DNA of 64,000 nt, taken from assembly GCA_963855995.1 (NCBI GenBank), contig OY979716.1, forward strand, positions 29,028,421-29,092,420. Direction: 5' to 3'. The notes beneath the pieces are model-generated. The model did not search any database and had not been told where the DNA came from. It saw nothing but the letters and a program-made list of their open reading frames with translations. Below, one piece after another: positions 35,967 through 47,335 of this stretch. The translations under genes and the position numbers were made by a program. This stretch comes from Muricea muricata (Eukaryota > Cnidaria > Anthozoa > Malacalcyonacea > Plexauridae). Within the stretch, counting starts at the first letter, position 1, and the number at the start of each line of letters is the position of its first letter.

Positions 35967-38558
35967 TTGAAATGCTCCATTAAATACCACTGAATGACTG
36001 GCATTGGCATTGCCTTTATAGAGGGGACACTTACTTGTACTTGGTGTGTGACCCCCTTCGCCACATACATAGCATCTCATTCCTAAATTAAGTGAAATAT
36101 AGTTTTAACAGCCTGCAACTAAATAACATGTTAACCAAATTGAAGGAAACCAATACAAGAGGTCAATTTTTTTTACTTGCTATGAAAAATGCTTCCTGAT
36201 AAAATTAGGTAGTAACAGGATTTTCAGGGGGTTTTTGCGCTGTAAAAGAGAGAACCCTTAATAGATTATATTTTACATACAGAATATATTTACGAGCTCT
36301 GCACTCGGCTTTAATGTGGCCTTTTAGGCCACACTTGAAACAACAGCCTGTTAGTAAGAAAAAAGACAGTATTGTAAGCATATGTAAGAACTCATAAATA
36401 TCACATGTACTTAAAGGTATTATGCAATAAAACAGAGTTGATGCATACCATATTAGAATCTAAATTAATATAATGGTTGTTACTGGTATAGTAACTGTAC
36501 TTACGTCCTTCTTTGTTGCCAGGCGTTGCTATTAATTGAAGCAATAAAAAAGAATAGATGCATGTTAGGATCTTATAGTGATGGTATGCATGACTAATAC
36601 TGTTAATATCTGTGTATGAATTGTATTGCAAGCAAATGAATACAATTAAGTATATACAGGTGTAATGTTCATTACACAAATGTACTGATGTCTTGCTTGA
36701 TTTTTACCAACTGCTGCTATCAAAGCAATAAAAAGAATGAATGGAAGCAATTTAGGATCTTTAGTTGAGGCTATACACTGACTGCTATTACACAAATGTA
36801 CTACAGTTTAATAATATCAGTACATCAATTGGATTGCGGTAACAATCCACATATGAATCATGAACAAGAATCCGTACATTACTGAGGCTATAATCATTGT
36901 TGTTACTTACTTGGACGCCCATTATGTATTAACAGTGAGATCAGTCATGTATCAATCAGTCAATGAGAATATTTACCTTCTCCACCTCTTCCTTGTTCTG
37001 AAAAAGGATGGTGAACACATTAGGAATCTAGTGGAGGTGTGTGTATACAAGCATATATATTATCATACCATAATCCAATTATCATGCTGTAATCATACAG
37101 TCATATTTAATCACCTCTCTCTTCAGGTTGATGTTCTACAAAGGGGAAGAAAAAAGAGCAGATATTAACAGACCATAGACAATCAAAAGAATGGACTGGA
37201 AACGCAAGCTAAAGCATCAATGTTGCTGACGCGACATCCATGATACAGCCTGATATGCTATACTTTAGAACCCTGTAACTTCACTTTAAATATACTTCAG
37301 GACTTTCTGTTTACATATTTTAAACAAGAATGGCAAAGTCTACAGAACTATTGACTTTTAAAATTCTTTATGGATATAACAAAGCTAAAACCCAACGCTG
37401 AATGCTTGCATTCTTTTTGACTACAGAAATGACGCCATTGTTGTTGTTGAAAAAGGTTTACGGAAACATTAAATGGTGATTTTCCGCATTGTTTATCTCT
37501 CTAAAAAGTTTTAGAAGTCGATAGTTGCATTCACATTTCTGTTCTATTTTAAAATATGTAAATACGGAGTCCTGAAATGTATTTAAAGTGAAGTTACAGG
37601 CTTCCAAAGTAAAGCGTATCACGAATATCGTGTAAACTTTAGCTTGCGTTTCCAGTCCATTCCTTAGATTGTCTATGAACAGACCTATGTGATCAGGAGG
37701 AACTGGGAATAGTGAACTGAATTTCCCAAGACCACAATATGAACTAGAGAATTAAGTAATCATCTGCAAGTATTTAATTAGAATGACTCATACCATTGTC
37801 TTCTCCATGATTCACTAAAACAAGAAAATTTTAATTAGTTTAATTATGAAAATTATCAAAATGAATTTGATAATTTATAAAAAAAAATAGATTTAAGGTA
37901 AACTTACATTCATTCAAGACATCTTGCAATTCTACAGGATTAGTGAGAAAGTATTTAACAATGATATAGAACATAAAGTACAATTATTATAGTTATATGG
38001 CTGCTGAGGCAATATTTGACAATGCTTGCATGTTATTCACTATTAACTTTTTAAATTACCCTCCGGAAAGTTGCATTATTTCATTTTTTGAGATTGGATT
38101 TAACATACGATTGTATTTTCTGCTTAAGATTGATTTCTATATACCCTTGTTTGACAGTATTATATACATAGTTATATAGCTCATCTAACTACCTCTGTTT
38201 TCAACTGACATGGGCTCATCATGCAGCATGTCTACCAAAGATAAAAGATTTTCATATATTAAAATTAGTCGTACAATCATAGCTGTATATGATACCTAGG
38301 ATGTAAGTTTGTGGCAGGAAGTGTGAAGACTATTAAAAAGTGAATCTTTCACAAAATTTTCTAGTACATAAATTGCTTACTTATTTCCTCAACCAGTAGT
38401 TCTTGTGACACTGAAATAAGAATGTGCAATGTTTATTAAAAAATATTCACAAGATTTCCTACCATATATTTTTAATAGTTGTCACGACATTGTTCATGGT
38501 TTTTAGGTGTATAAACTAATACTGGCAGACAATTACAAGAAAATCATTTCAACTTACT
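35940..38558 (-). CDS. Micro-exon gene for a 128-residue double zinc-knuckle protein
   Basis: Ten exons on the minus strand join into one open frame. Coding exons after the first are 38381-38410, 38193-38231, 37908-37931, 37794-37814, 37115-37135, 36977-36997, 36708-36716, 36505-36528, 36294-36347 and 35940-36082. Their lengths are 30, 39, 24, 21, 21, 21, 9, 24, 54 and 143 bp. All internal introns are phase 1, so each internal exon is a multiple of three. The ATG is split: A ends exon 38558-38578 and TG begins the next, and a TAA lies in frame two codons upstream. The N-terminal 70 residues are acidic, Gln/Glu-rich and low in complexity. The end holds CFKCGLKGHIKAEC (CX2CX4HX4C) and CYVCGEGGHTPSTSKC (CX2CX4HX6C), as in retroviral-type or CNBP-like zinc knuckles that bind single-stranded nucleic acid. 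I do not recognise the protein. A strong internal donor (ACAA|GTAAGT) in the last exon could give a shorter form. Confidence 0.75.
37175..37677. mobile_element. 503-bp MITE in an intron of the micro-exon gene
   Basis: The ends ATAGACAATC and GATTGTCTAT are inverse copies extending about 130 bp inward. The direct repeat AACAGACC flanks it (37167-37174 and 37678-37685). An 8-bp duplication fits hAT or P-type mobilisation. It lies between the exons at 37794 and 37135. Confidence 0.82.
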
Positions 38559-38578
38559 TCTTTAGCCTTTTTCCTCTT
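38558..38578 (-). other. 5' UTR micro-exon supplying the A of the split start codon
   Basis: The exon is 21 bp with acceptor CCTGTAG| and donor |GTAAGTTG. In the protein's frame it contains TAA followed by AGA A|TG, so translation must begin at the junction. Position -3 is A. More candidate 5' exons with good donors lie upstream (38768-38794 with GTACGT, about 38842-38875 with GTAAGT, and a donor at about 39003), but no frame tests them. Confidence 0.6.
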
Positions 38579-39131
38579 CTACAGGTAGAAATGCAAAGGC
38601 GAAGCATATAAAGCGTCATTTAAATAGTCTAAAAGCTCGAGTTTGTAAGTATTGAACAATGAAGCATGAATATTGTAAAAATAGCCATATAGGTTTCATG
38701 TCATGCTACAAAATACTCACCAGGTTTTAAAAAGTTTGTTATTCAAGCAAAATCACAGTATACGTACCGTATTTTTTCAAATTATGTCATTTGTCTAGAA
38801 AAATGAAAAAAAGTATAAGTCAAACGATTCATTACTTACGTCCCCCAATTACGAAAAATTCATGAAACTTCGTCTAGAAACTCCAATTGCTGTTCAGCAA
38901 ATAGTAATAGCTATAATTAACTATGAGTTGGCCAAAAAACAACACAATTTAGTATTTAAGATATAGACAGAGAAAAAAAACTTTGTTTAAGACATGAAGT
39001 ACTTACCTTTGCCAAGCTTCAAATTGAAAAGCAGTCAAATTTTCATGTGCTTTGTTTTTTTTGCACTGCCTCACTGACCTGAATATATACTTGGAGTGAA
39101 ACTAACTGAAAATTCACTGGATATACATAAA

Positions 39132-39134
<3 letters not shown>

Positions 39135-39164
<30 letters not shown>
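39135..39164. repeat. (AT)n microsatellite
   Basis: About 15 TA units in a row. Confidence 0.9.
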
Positions 39165-39168
<4 letters not shown>

Positions 39169-39318
39169 TACATATGCCTTCCCGGTTATCACCATAATGG
39201 CTTTATGGCAACTCCTGAACTAGAGCACTGGATGAACGATTACACATATATACATCAGCCAACCTCAAAACACAATATAATTTATTGTGCCTAGGAACCA
39301 GCCATATTCCACCTCATT

Positions 39319-39653
39319 ACAATAGACCTTTCTGGTAATTACGTCACAGCTAACACTGTTTCCAACTTAGGAACACCTTAAATGTAGAGGGTTTTGACTA
39401 TTAAACATGGAAATAAGCTTAAACACGAAAACGAGGCTGAGGGTCATGACCCCTCAGCCTCTGTTTCATGTTTAAGCTTATTCCCACATTAATTGGTCAA
39501 AATCCAAAATTCTTTTTATGCATGTATTGACGAAGGATGTCCTGCGCCTTTGACAATAGCCTGTGAGAAACAAACTTAAAATCCACTCTACTTAAGGTGG
39601 TCCTAAGTTGAAAACAGTGTTAGCTCTGACGTAATTACCGGAAAGGTCTATTG
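39319..39653. mobile_element. MITE with TIR AATAGACCTTTC
   Basis: AATAGACCTTTCTGGTAATT at the left is repeated inversely at the right with about 75 bp of pairing, including GTTAGC and CAACTTAGGA blocks. A related AGACCTTTTCTGAA end bounds the insertion at 44990-45122. No clear direct flanking repeat. Confidence 0.7.
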
Positions 39654-40097
39654 TGCAATGTGTGCCTCCTCAAAAACACAGTAATAGAGGCATAGCTATA
39701 CTATCCCTCTAAAACTAGTGTCCAGTAACAGGCAATTGGTACAAGTAATAGTCCATGGTTTTGAATGCAATGTCGAGAAACATTACTTGTACTAATAATA
39801 TGCATGAAAAAACCTGTGATTTTTAAAACCTAAATATTTTGCTAACTCATGTTGTTCTTATAAAAAATATTTATCTATTTTTTTGAATCTGTATAGTTCT
39901 TGTTAGCCATGTGCTACATTTCAAAAAAGTTCCTCTCCTACTACTTGCAGTAGACTTGAGATTTTTTCATTCATATTACTAAACCTTGAAAGCACTACAT
40001 ACCATGTAGACATGTACTACCCAGTATCTTTCTTATGCTCAAGAACATGCAACACTAAGTTTTAAACAACCATGTTGGGTTTTAACATCTCATACCA

Positions 40098-43000
40098 TCA
40101 CTGCTGCTTGAATAGCACCAACTTCGAAAACTGTTTACATATAATCTTGTCATGCATTCTTGCATTTCTCAATTTCGCTAAATGATGCATACGTATTGTC
40201 ACATAGCTCTGAAAACAACACTTGATCAGACTCAACAGGTGGTTACCCACTGCGGTGGAATCAAACATGTGTTCGTTTAATACGCTGAAGACTCCACTTT
40301 CAACACATACAGGTAACACTGTTGCAATGATCGCGCTTGGAACTCCAGCAGCTCGCGGTAAGTCACCGCCATTAGAATTTAGCATTCTCATTATACACTT
40401 TTCTCTTTCCTGGCAAATTTTGAGAAGTCCATGTGACGAAAGTTTCAGGCCTCCCTTCGATTTCCATGTCACAAATAGATTTGGAATGTTTTCTTTGGTC
40501 ATTGTCAAAGCCGCTGTACATTCCACGCAGTGGATCTTTTTCTCTACCATTCTGACAACATAGCCAGCAATGTATGATATCGCAGCCTCTTTAATACTCG
40601 GACAGTTCCACGACGCTAGGAACATCACAGCAATCGTGATTGCTACTTTCGGGCTCTCTAACCTGCATCTCGTATTTCGTGCAATGGCCACATCTGAAAT
40701 GCTCGTGGGCACCGAGTTGATCTCGCATTGATCCCTGACGCTGTCCAAAATTTCTGTTTCATCTTGAGCAGTGCAGTTTCCACATCCCCCTTTGATGTTG
40801 TGTCGCATCAAAAGCTGCTTATATGCTGCTATGAAATGGTGAGTCGTTGGATTATTATTCCAGGCTCCACATGCTCTAACGGCCGAGAAGAATAATTCTA
40901 AATGATCCTGACTCATCTTGTACGTCAACAGGTACTTGAGCACAGGTTTCTCGGGAAGAATCAGATCTTTTGCTAGGCCTAAAACAGAATCAATGCAAAC
41001 AAGAAAACCAAGGAATCCTGTTTTTCGCTTGGACGTGAGGATCGGTTTGCCATCTGAACATTTCAGCTTACGAATGTACTTGCCTGCCTCATCCAGTTTG
41101 CTCTTTATGTATGAATAATTCGATTTCCTGATAGGCGCTTTGAAATTTCTGGCAAGCGGATTTCTGGAATTTAGAATATCAAAAAGACAACCAAAAACAC
41201 GAATAAACTTCACTGTCGCTTTACAACCTTGAAATTGTGGCAATTTCAGTGTACCTTCACAAAACTCTAATGCATCCGCAACACTCGAGCTTAGCGTCTG
41301 CGCTGCTAGGTTTACCTTCATTTTCTACGGTTTTCATTTTATGTGTGCCGAGCGTAGCTTATTCGCAAGGCGCAAACCTTCGGCTTCCTGCAGTTTTTCC
41401 AATTCAATCAAATACTGCCATTTGATTTCTTTGCCATCTTTGTCCTTCAGTACATACCAGTCTGACATGGTGTTTCTTACCAACTTCATCATATGGCAAG
41501 CATCTAGAAATACATAAATTTCCCCCCCGATGTCACATGGATGCGGAAAGTAGGCTTGTATTCTATCTGGCAAAAGTTGCTTTCCCAGATGTTTCAACAT
41601 GGATTGGTGGCATGTTGGACCATCGCACATGAAGGAAACCACCTTCACACTTACTTCGTGCAATTTGGCGATGCACTCCTTCGTCAAGTTGGTCTTCTCA
41701 TCCCCAGTCATACCAGCCACCAGAAAGTATTCGCAAGGCACCTTCCAACTTGAGTTTACCGACACTGCCATGAAGACGAGAACATCTGTCGCTTCGGGCA
41801 GCGAGTCGTCATCGGCGATGCCCGTACCGAGATCAACAAAGCCGCGATAGCGTTTGCCATCCCATTTGACGTGCTTGCGTATAGACATCTCGTCGAGCAT
41901 TGCTGAGCAGACAACTTCTTGGCCATCTCTTTTTGCAGCCAGAACTTTAGCTTTCATTGCTGTTAGTGCATCCTTGGTGAAACCTGGCTCGCTGTTGACT
42001 GAACTACACCATCTTCGAATGACGGAGACATGGGGGAGCCATAAATAAAAACTTTCTCGCACATAGTTACACGCCTTAGTAGAATAGAATTTTAGCATCA
42101 TGGCGAATGCTCTGAGCTCTGGTGGATAAGCCCCAGGATTCTTACTCGCTTTTTGACTTACTAACCTTTTCATTAATTCCCTTGGAACTGCAGAAAATGT
42201 TGATTCAAGTAGTTCTGCGCAGCCACTACTTACGAGATCATTTGCCTTCAAGTCGTCCACAACCGCAGTCAACGTATCAGCCTTTCGCGCCAGTCTTCTG
42301 GCCTTCTGTTGGCATAATTTGACTTTCTTGGTTAGACACTCTACCTTATCTACAAGGTCATCTATTCGCCTTTTCAATCTACGAGGAGATTTGGACATAC
42401 CATATTAGTGTTCCTCATTAACCTGATAAGGCGTTTCTTTCCGAGGAGAGCTTACCTCATTTGAAATCTCAACATCATCTGAGATTTTTCTTCCTGAAAT
42501 ACTTGCAGTATCATAACTGACATCTTCTTCCATGACCTGCTCTACACTAGTTACAACTACATCTTCTCTGGTAACAATCATTTCAGTGCCCTCAAAATCT
42601 AATTCATCATCACTTACCTCATTTTCACTTGGTACTACTGGTTCTGGTTGCAAAATATTTACCACTGACAAACCTGTAGCCTATCCTACCTCTACATCTC
42701 TAACCTCTATAAATTCACTTTTGACTTCCTTACCTGATGCACCTTGCTCTTCACAATTGTTTACCTGTAATCAAATTAAATGAATGTTCAATGAATAAAT
42801 ACATGACGTATATATCAGAAAAAGGTAATCGGATTGGGAGTATTAAAGTATCAACATTTTTGTAAAATTTGACGAAAAAAGAAAATAGCTGATAGTAATA
42901 ACAGATTTTTCACTTCTAAGCATGATGAGAGTGAATAAGGAATGGAAAACCATGTAATCAATTTACCTTTTAAGATAAATATGTTGATGTTAGTTTCTAC

Positions 43001-44351
43001 ATAGATTTTCAATGGATTCCCAACAGTGAAAATGCAACTGACTGGCAAGTTTTTAATGATTTGTATTTACTCAATTTTTCTTCAAATTTTGCAATACGAG
43101 TCATTGACATTTAAAAGCTAAAAGTCCCTATTGCCCTATGTTACTCCCAATTTTGATTACCCCATACAATCTGTAGTAGAATCTCAAATACATGGACAGG
43201 TAAGTAGTACTGCATAGCAAAAATCACAAATATGAAAATTTTATAAATACAGTACTAGAAAGAACTAGATGTTCTTTGAGGACAAGGAGAACAATTGCAT
43301 AATTTTATACTATGACAATATCATAAACATGTATTATTTATTTGTAACTATCCTGAATGTACAAATACACCACAAACGTACTTGTCCCTTTCTTATCTTC
43401 TAAATGTGGAACAAATTTTCGGAAATGTAACCCTACAGATACTGATCTGAGAGTCATTAAATATTGTGGGAACAGCGTTGTGTTTCAAGATAGCTCTTTT
43501 TTATCGTCTTTGAACATATCTGGACTAAAGTGCTTCGAACGAACATGACTTCCTTTCCCTGGAACAAACTTAACAGGTGCATCCTTGTTCACATTTTCTA
43601 GCCACAACGCATACATCTCAGGATTTTTTTCTGGATCTGGAAAACTAACAACACATATAAAATGTTTAAACCATCACATTTTCTTTGGAGAATGCAATGT
43701 GCTCCACAAACATCCCTCTTTTCTCCTTCACCCCATGGAGAAAATTTAAAATATTCCCTTTCTCTTTCAATCCCAAAGAGGTCCAAGATAGCCAGGCTTC
43801 AGGACATGCTTTAATTAAAGGCACAAATACCCCTAGACTGAGTGAGGCCCTTTAAGGACAACAAAGCCCTTTAATTTAGACCAACTGGAAAATTTCTAAA
43901 AGAAATTCTGGGCATTAATATAAATTTTTGAGATAAACAACTTTAAAAAATCCTGCCCTGAATGTTAACAATATATAACATTGTAAGTTGTCAATCATCT
44001 GCTTCATAACACTACATAATACAGATGATGGATTTTGAATGCATACCGAAAAACAAACGTCTTCTGTATTTGTTTGTCCGTCTTGAAAGCTCATGAAATG
44101 TTTATGCTACCATTTGTTTATGAATATTGAAATAAAGTGCAACATTGTAATACAAATTGTAATACGGGGCCAACAATGATCGATGCTATCGCAAATTTTT
44201 TGTCACTGTTCGCCTACTTTTTATTTAAATTTTTTTAAATATTTGCAACGCCCTATAAGAAATCTTCTCAATAAATTTTTTACCGGTGGGTAGAAATACT
44301 TCCATCGTCCAGAGCGTTTACGCATCCATAAAAGGAGCATAAACGAGGCAT
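40098..44351 (-). pseudogene. THAP/P-element-type transposase, nearly intact
   Basis: Exon 1 (44284-44351) encodes MPRLCSFYGCVNALDDGS, the start of a THAP zinc finger, and ends CACCG|GTAAAA. Exon 2 begins at 43644 after TTAG and rebuilds HRFPDPEKN in frame. It should complete the C2CH finger, but the expected Cys reads Arg (HVRSKHF), and the frame shifts near 43480 before AVPTIF. An acidic segment follows (42405-42671). The main body runs 42398-40098 in one frame, interrupted only by TGA and TAG at 41322-41336 (HIK*KP*KMKV). Family residues are present: SAMLDEMS, FMCDGPTC, FLDACHMM and DHLELFFSAVRACGAWNNNP, as in Drosophila P transposase and THAP9. Both stops are explained by single transitions from Trp and Gln codons. 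P-type ends were not found. Confidence 0.82.
42672..43430. other. Intron-like DNA inside the P-type gene
   Basis: Between the THAP exon and the acidic exon I see no coding sequence. Exact splice sites here are not resolved. Confidence 0.35.
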
Positions 44352-44469
44352 ATTTGAAATCAATGAAATAATTTGAACACTTGCTTGCTACAGCCTTTGT
44401 AAAAAAAACAACAGCCAAGATGAGAAAAAAAGTTGCAGGGGGGCGAATGACTTTGCCAGATGTATAGCA

Positions 44470-44560
44470 TTGCATTTTGGGTCAGTGGTAGCTACCTGTA
44501 GCCGGGAACCAATTTTGCAAATTACCGCCATTAAAATGGCTTAAAAGATGGCGGCACATG
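44470..44560 (-). promoter_or_regulatory. Possible promoter of the P-type gene
   Basis: Upstream of the THAP start there are inverted CCGCCATT/AAGATGGCGGC motifs (about 44524-44555), similar to YY1-type initiator elements. Support is motif-only. Confidence 0.3.
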
Positions 44561-44989
44561 CTTTCTCTAGATGTAAAGCTCAGTGATAACAATTGCCATG
44601 TTGCTATGACAACAACCTATAAAAGTACTTCATGTAATTCTGAGAATATAGTTGCATGCTCTTAGTTAGTGGCGAGCGGTTGCTGCATGCATGTATTTCT
44701 AGTAAATAACATGAAGTTCCCAGGGGGAAAAAAAGATCGATTTTTGATCGTAAATTACTAAAAAACTGCAGGTTTTTGGAAGTGACAACATTAAAATTCG
44801 AATTCAGCACATAAAATTCCATAGAATCACCTAGAGAAAAAGTAGTTGGGGAACGGGGGCAGCGAAAATAATTTTCTAAACGACTTTTGAAGTCACAGAA
44901 TATGGCCTAGGAGAGCTTCTTGATAAATTGAAAACCGAGAAAGAATTGGTGATTGCTGGAGACGAAAGGCACAATAGTGTAGACCTTTT

Positions 44990-45122
44990 CTGAACTACAA
45001 AGCATGGTGCATTGTGGTTTAGATTCAGTACAAAATAATTAATTTATCATACCTTATATGGAATTGCTTGTACTGAAGCTATACCAGCATGCATCTTGTT
45101 CTCTTATTTCAGAAAAGGCCTA
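44990..45122. mobile_element. Small MITE splitting the GHSAK motif
   Basis: The ends TAGACCTTTTCTGAA and TTCAGAAAAGGCCTA are inverse. Their removal rejoins HNS with MGHSAKY. The termini resemble those of the MITE at 39319-39653. Confidence 0.6.
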
Positions 45123-45948
45123 TGGGACATAGTGCTAAATACTGTGCATACACTGTATTTTGTTGCACTGTCCTTACATAATTCATTTTGCTTTAGTACA
45201 GGTATGAAATCAACATTTCATAGTGAGTTAATCAAAATAAAAGTTGTTTGATGTAGGCCAAATAGCTTTTGGTCAGTATGTGCGAAGGAGCGGAAATCTA
45301 CTTACATGTACTATACTATACTTACTTACATTTTTACTTTACTAGAGGAACAAAATGGGTAGTAGTATACAGCTATGGAATATGAAGGTTTTTGTTGGAC
45401 AATGGAGTACTTGCTAAGTTTGATAGCAGTAAAGGCATTTGTATCTGATCGACACTCGTCAATCACCAAACATATGAGGGAACAGCTACCACAGATCATT
45501 CACTATTTTGACATTTGGCAGTTAAAGAAAAGTATGTTGCACAGTTGAACTTTCTGTCTAACGTGTAATCAATTCCCTACTGAATTTACTGTATGCAAAC
45601 TACAACATTTAGTTGTCAGAAAGAGTGTCAAAATAGACTTCTTAGGCAACCAAAGGCTCAAAGGAGTTTTTTTTTTCTATTTTAGAGGTGACAAAGGTCT
45701 TGACAAAAATTGCCAAAGTTACTGGATGCGAAGCAGTTGCTGAGTGAATAAAGCCTTGCGCACGCCACTTGTTCTGGAGTGCTAGAACAACCTGTGATGG
45801 AAACGGTGATGTGATCTGGGCCAAGTTCTCCTCCTTCCTAAGTCACATTATCGATGAACATGGAAACCCGGAAAATCCTTTGTTCAACAAAGTGCGCACA
45901 AGGACATAATTCAGCCACGAAAATGGCTAGACAAAGGCATTCACCAGT

Positions 45949-46375
45949 ATATAATATAAACACTGCACAAAAAGAAAGTTCCCCCCTACATACATCAGAA
46001 TACATTCTAAAGAGATGAATCGCTGTTAATCAAACCTAGAACTAATTGGACCTATTCTGGGCATGATCTGAACGGCTTTACATGATTGCACTACGATTTT
46101 GTGTTTACCAATGAATGGTGAATGAGCACTAGCATATTCAGCATGTTAATTTTGAAATCGGGTATTTTTGTATTCAATGGGGTTTATTCTACTCTCTATA
46201 TTCAACTCATTATTGCACGCATGTGTGACCCAATTCTTCACACACCATTATGCAACCTACCATAGGTCCTAGTAGTTCTAGGTTTGATTAACAGCAATTC
46301 AATTGTTTAGAATTTATTCTGATGTATTAAGGGGGGGGGGGGGAACTTTCTCTTTGTGCTGTGTTTATATTATAT
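45949..46375. mobile_element. MITE with ~110-bp TIR and terminal ATATAATATAAACAC
   Basis: The left ATATAATATAAACACTGCAC and the right inverse copy extend through GAAAGTTCCCCCC, CATCAGAATA and TGTTAATCAAACCTAGAACT. A G13 run lies at 46331-46343 opposite a shorter C-run on the left. TA-rich edges make the exact duplication ambiguous. Confidence 0.75.
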
Positions 46376-46877
46376 TAGCCCATATTAAAAGCATCTGTAG
46401 TAGCCAAGTTTGGACAAGTATTAAATTTTTTTTGAACATTTACACTAGATTCTATTGCTTATGAAAAATTGTGCTCTTCACTTAAAAACAAAAGTCTCAA
46501 GAAGGGAATAATGAAAGCATCTCCCATTGAACAAACAAGTTGCTTGGAGGGATTTCATTCGGTTTTGAACCAATTTTCCCCCAAGATGATTGGTTATAGT
46601 TACAAAGGAATGTTTTTCAGGTATATGTTTGCTTCAAGTTTCATGTGCTTTGAATGAGTAGAAGTGAAAACATGAGTCATGGTGGTACTAGAAATTACTA
46701 CAGTAAACATTGTTTTTTAGACATGTTATTGCAGCAATGCATTTCAACAAAAACCTTTTGTGGAAAAAAAATGAAGAATAGCGTTGAGCAATACCACATT
46801 GCCTATCCAAAGTTCATGAATGGGGAGGTAGTGGTTCGAAATGTTCCAACGAAAAAAGAATTTTGATAAGTTAAACT

Positions 46878-47335
46878 CAGGGACCGCGGAGGAGGGGGGG
46901 GCCGGGGGCCTTGGCCCCCCCAATAATTTTCCTGTGATTGATTGAATGGCAGTTAATTATAACCAGTGCTACTTGACGTTTTTCCAATAAGTAGCGTTAC
47001 AGCTCAGGTCAAGTGCACCTCATTAACATTTTGGCTGTGATTTTGGGAAAAGGCACTCCAGCAAAAGGAGGCGAATGGATTAACGTCGAAATAACATACA
47101 TATATTTTTTCCAATATTTACTAATAAAGAACGAAAAAAAACCCAACAATAAACATGAACACGTCGCAACCGCAAGATAATTTAAGAAAAAAAAAATCAA
47201 AAACTTAAAAAACGGAAAAAAGTTGAAAAAGAACAAAGCAAGAATGGGGACTCGACTGTTGCCCCAGCCCCCTCCCCACCCCTGGGAAGCTAGGCATTCG
47301 GCCCCCTCAATCCAAAAATTGCTCCGCGGTCCCTG
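46878..47335. mobile_element. GC-rich-ended MITE, TIR CAGGGACCGCGGAG
   Basis: The terminal 14 bp are perfect inverse copies, and GC-rich GGCCCCC blocks follow on both sides. AAACT occurs just outside each end. CAGGG ends suggest hAT, but the expected 8-bp duplication is not intact. Confidence 0.75.

Larger units (their letters stand above)
44900..46866 (+). pseudogene. Kolobok-like(?) transposase, C-terminal half with two nested insertions
   Basis: The coding pieces read ELVIAGDERHNS, then MGHSAKYCAYTV, then VSDRHSSITKHMREQL and IIHYFDIWQLKK. After these come ARHLFWSARTTC, SIAYEKLCSSLKNK, EQTSCLEGFHSVLNQFSPK, and a final VEQYHIAYPKFMNGEVVVR. This is the second half of the same family whose first half appears at 8865-9132 and 54280-54622. 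The GD...S.GHSAK motif and the SDRH and DIW residues probably form the catalytic core. The copy is broken by a MITE (44990-45122), another element (45949-46375), and several shifts and stops. Confidence 0.65.

Noticed and set aside
35892..35990. microRNA precursor at the 35916-35966 hairpin
   Set aside because: The loop is essentially absent and one arm is coding; a small-RNA role stays possible but is not called as a gene.
36921..36977. Additional micro-exon ending CGTCCAA|GTAAGT near 36910
   Set aside because: A good donor exists but no AG acceptor lies close upstream, and the phase would not fit its neighbours.
38035..38065. Micro-exon ending CCGGAGG|GTAATT
   Set aside because: No acceptor in the preceding 50 bases.
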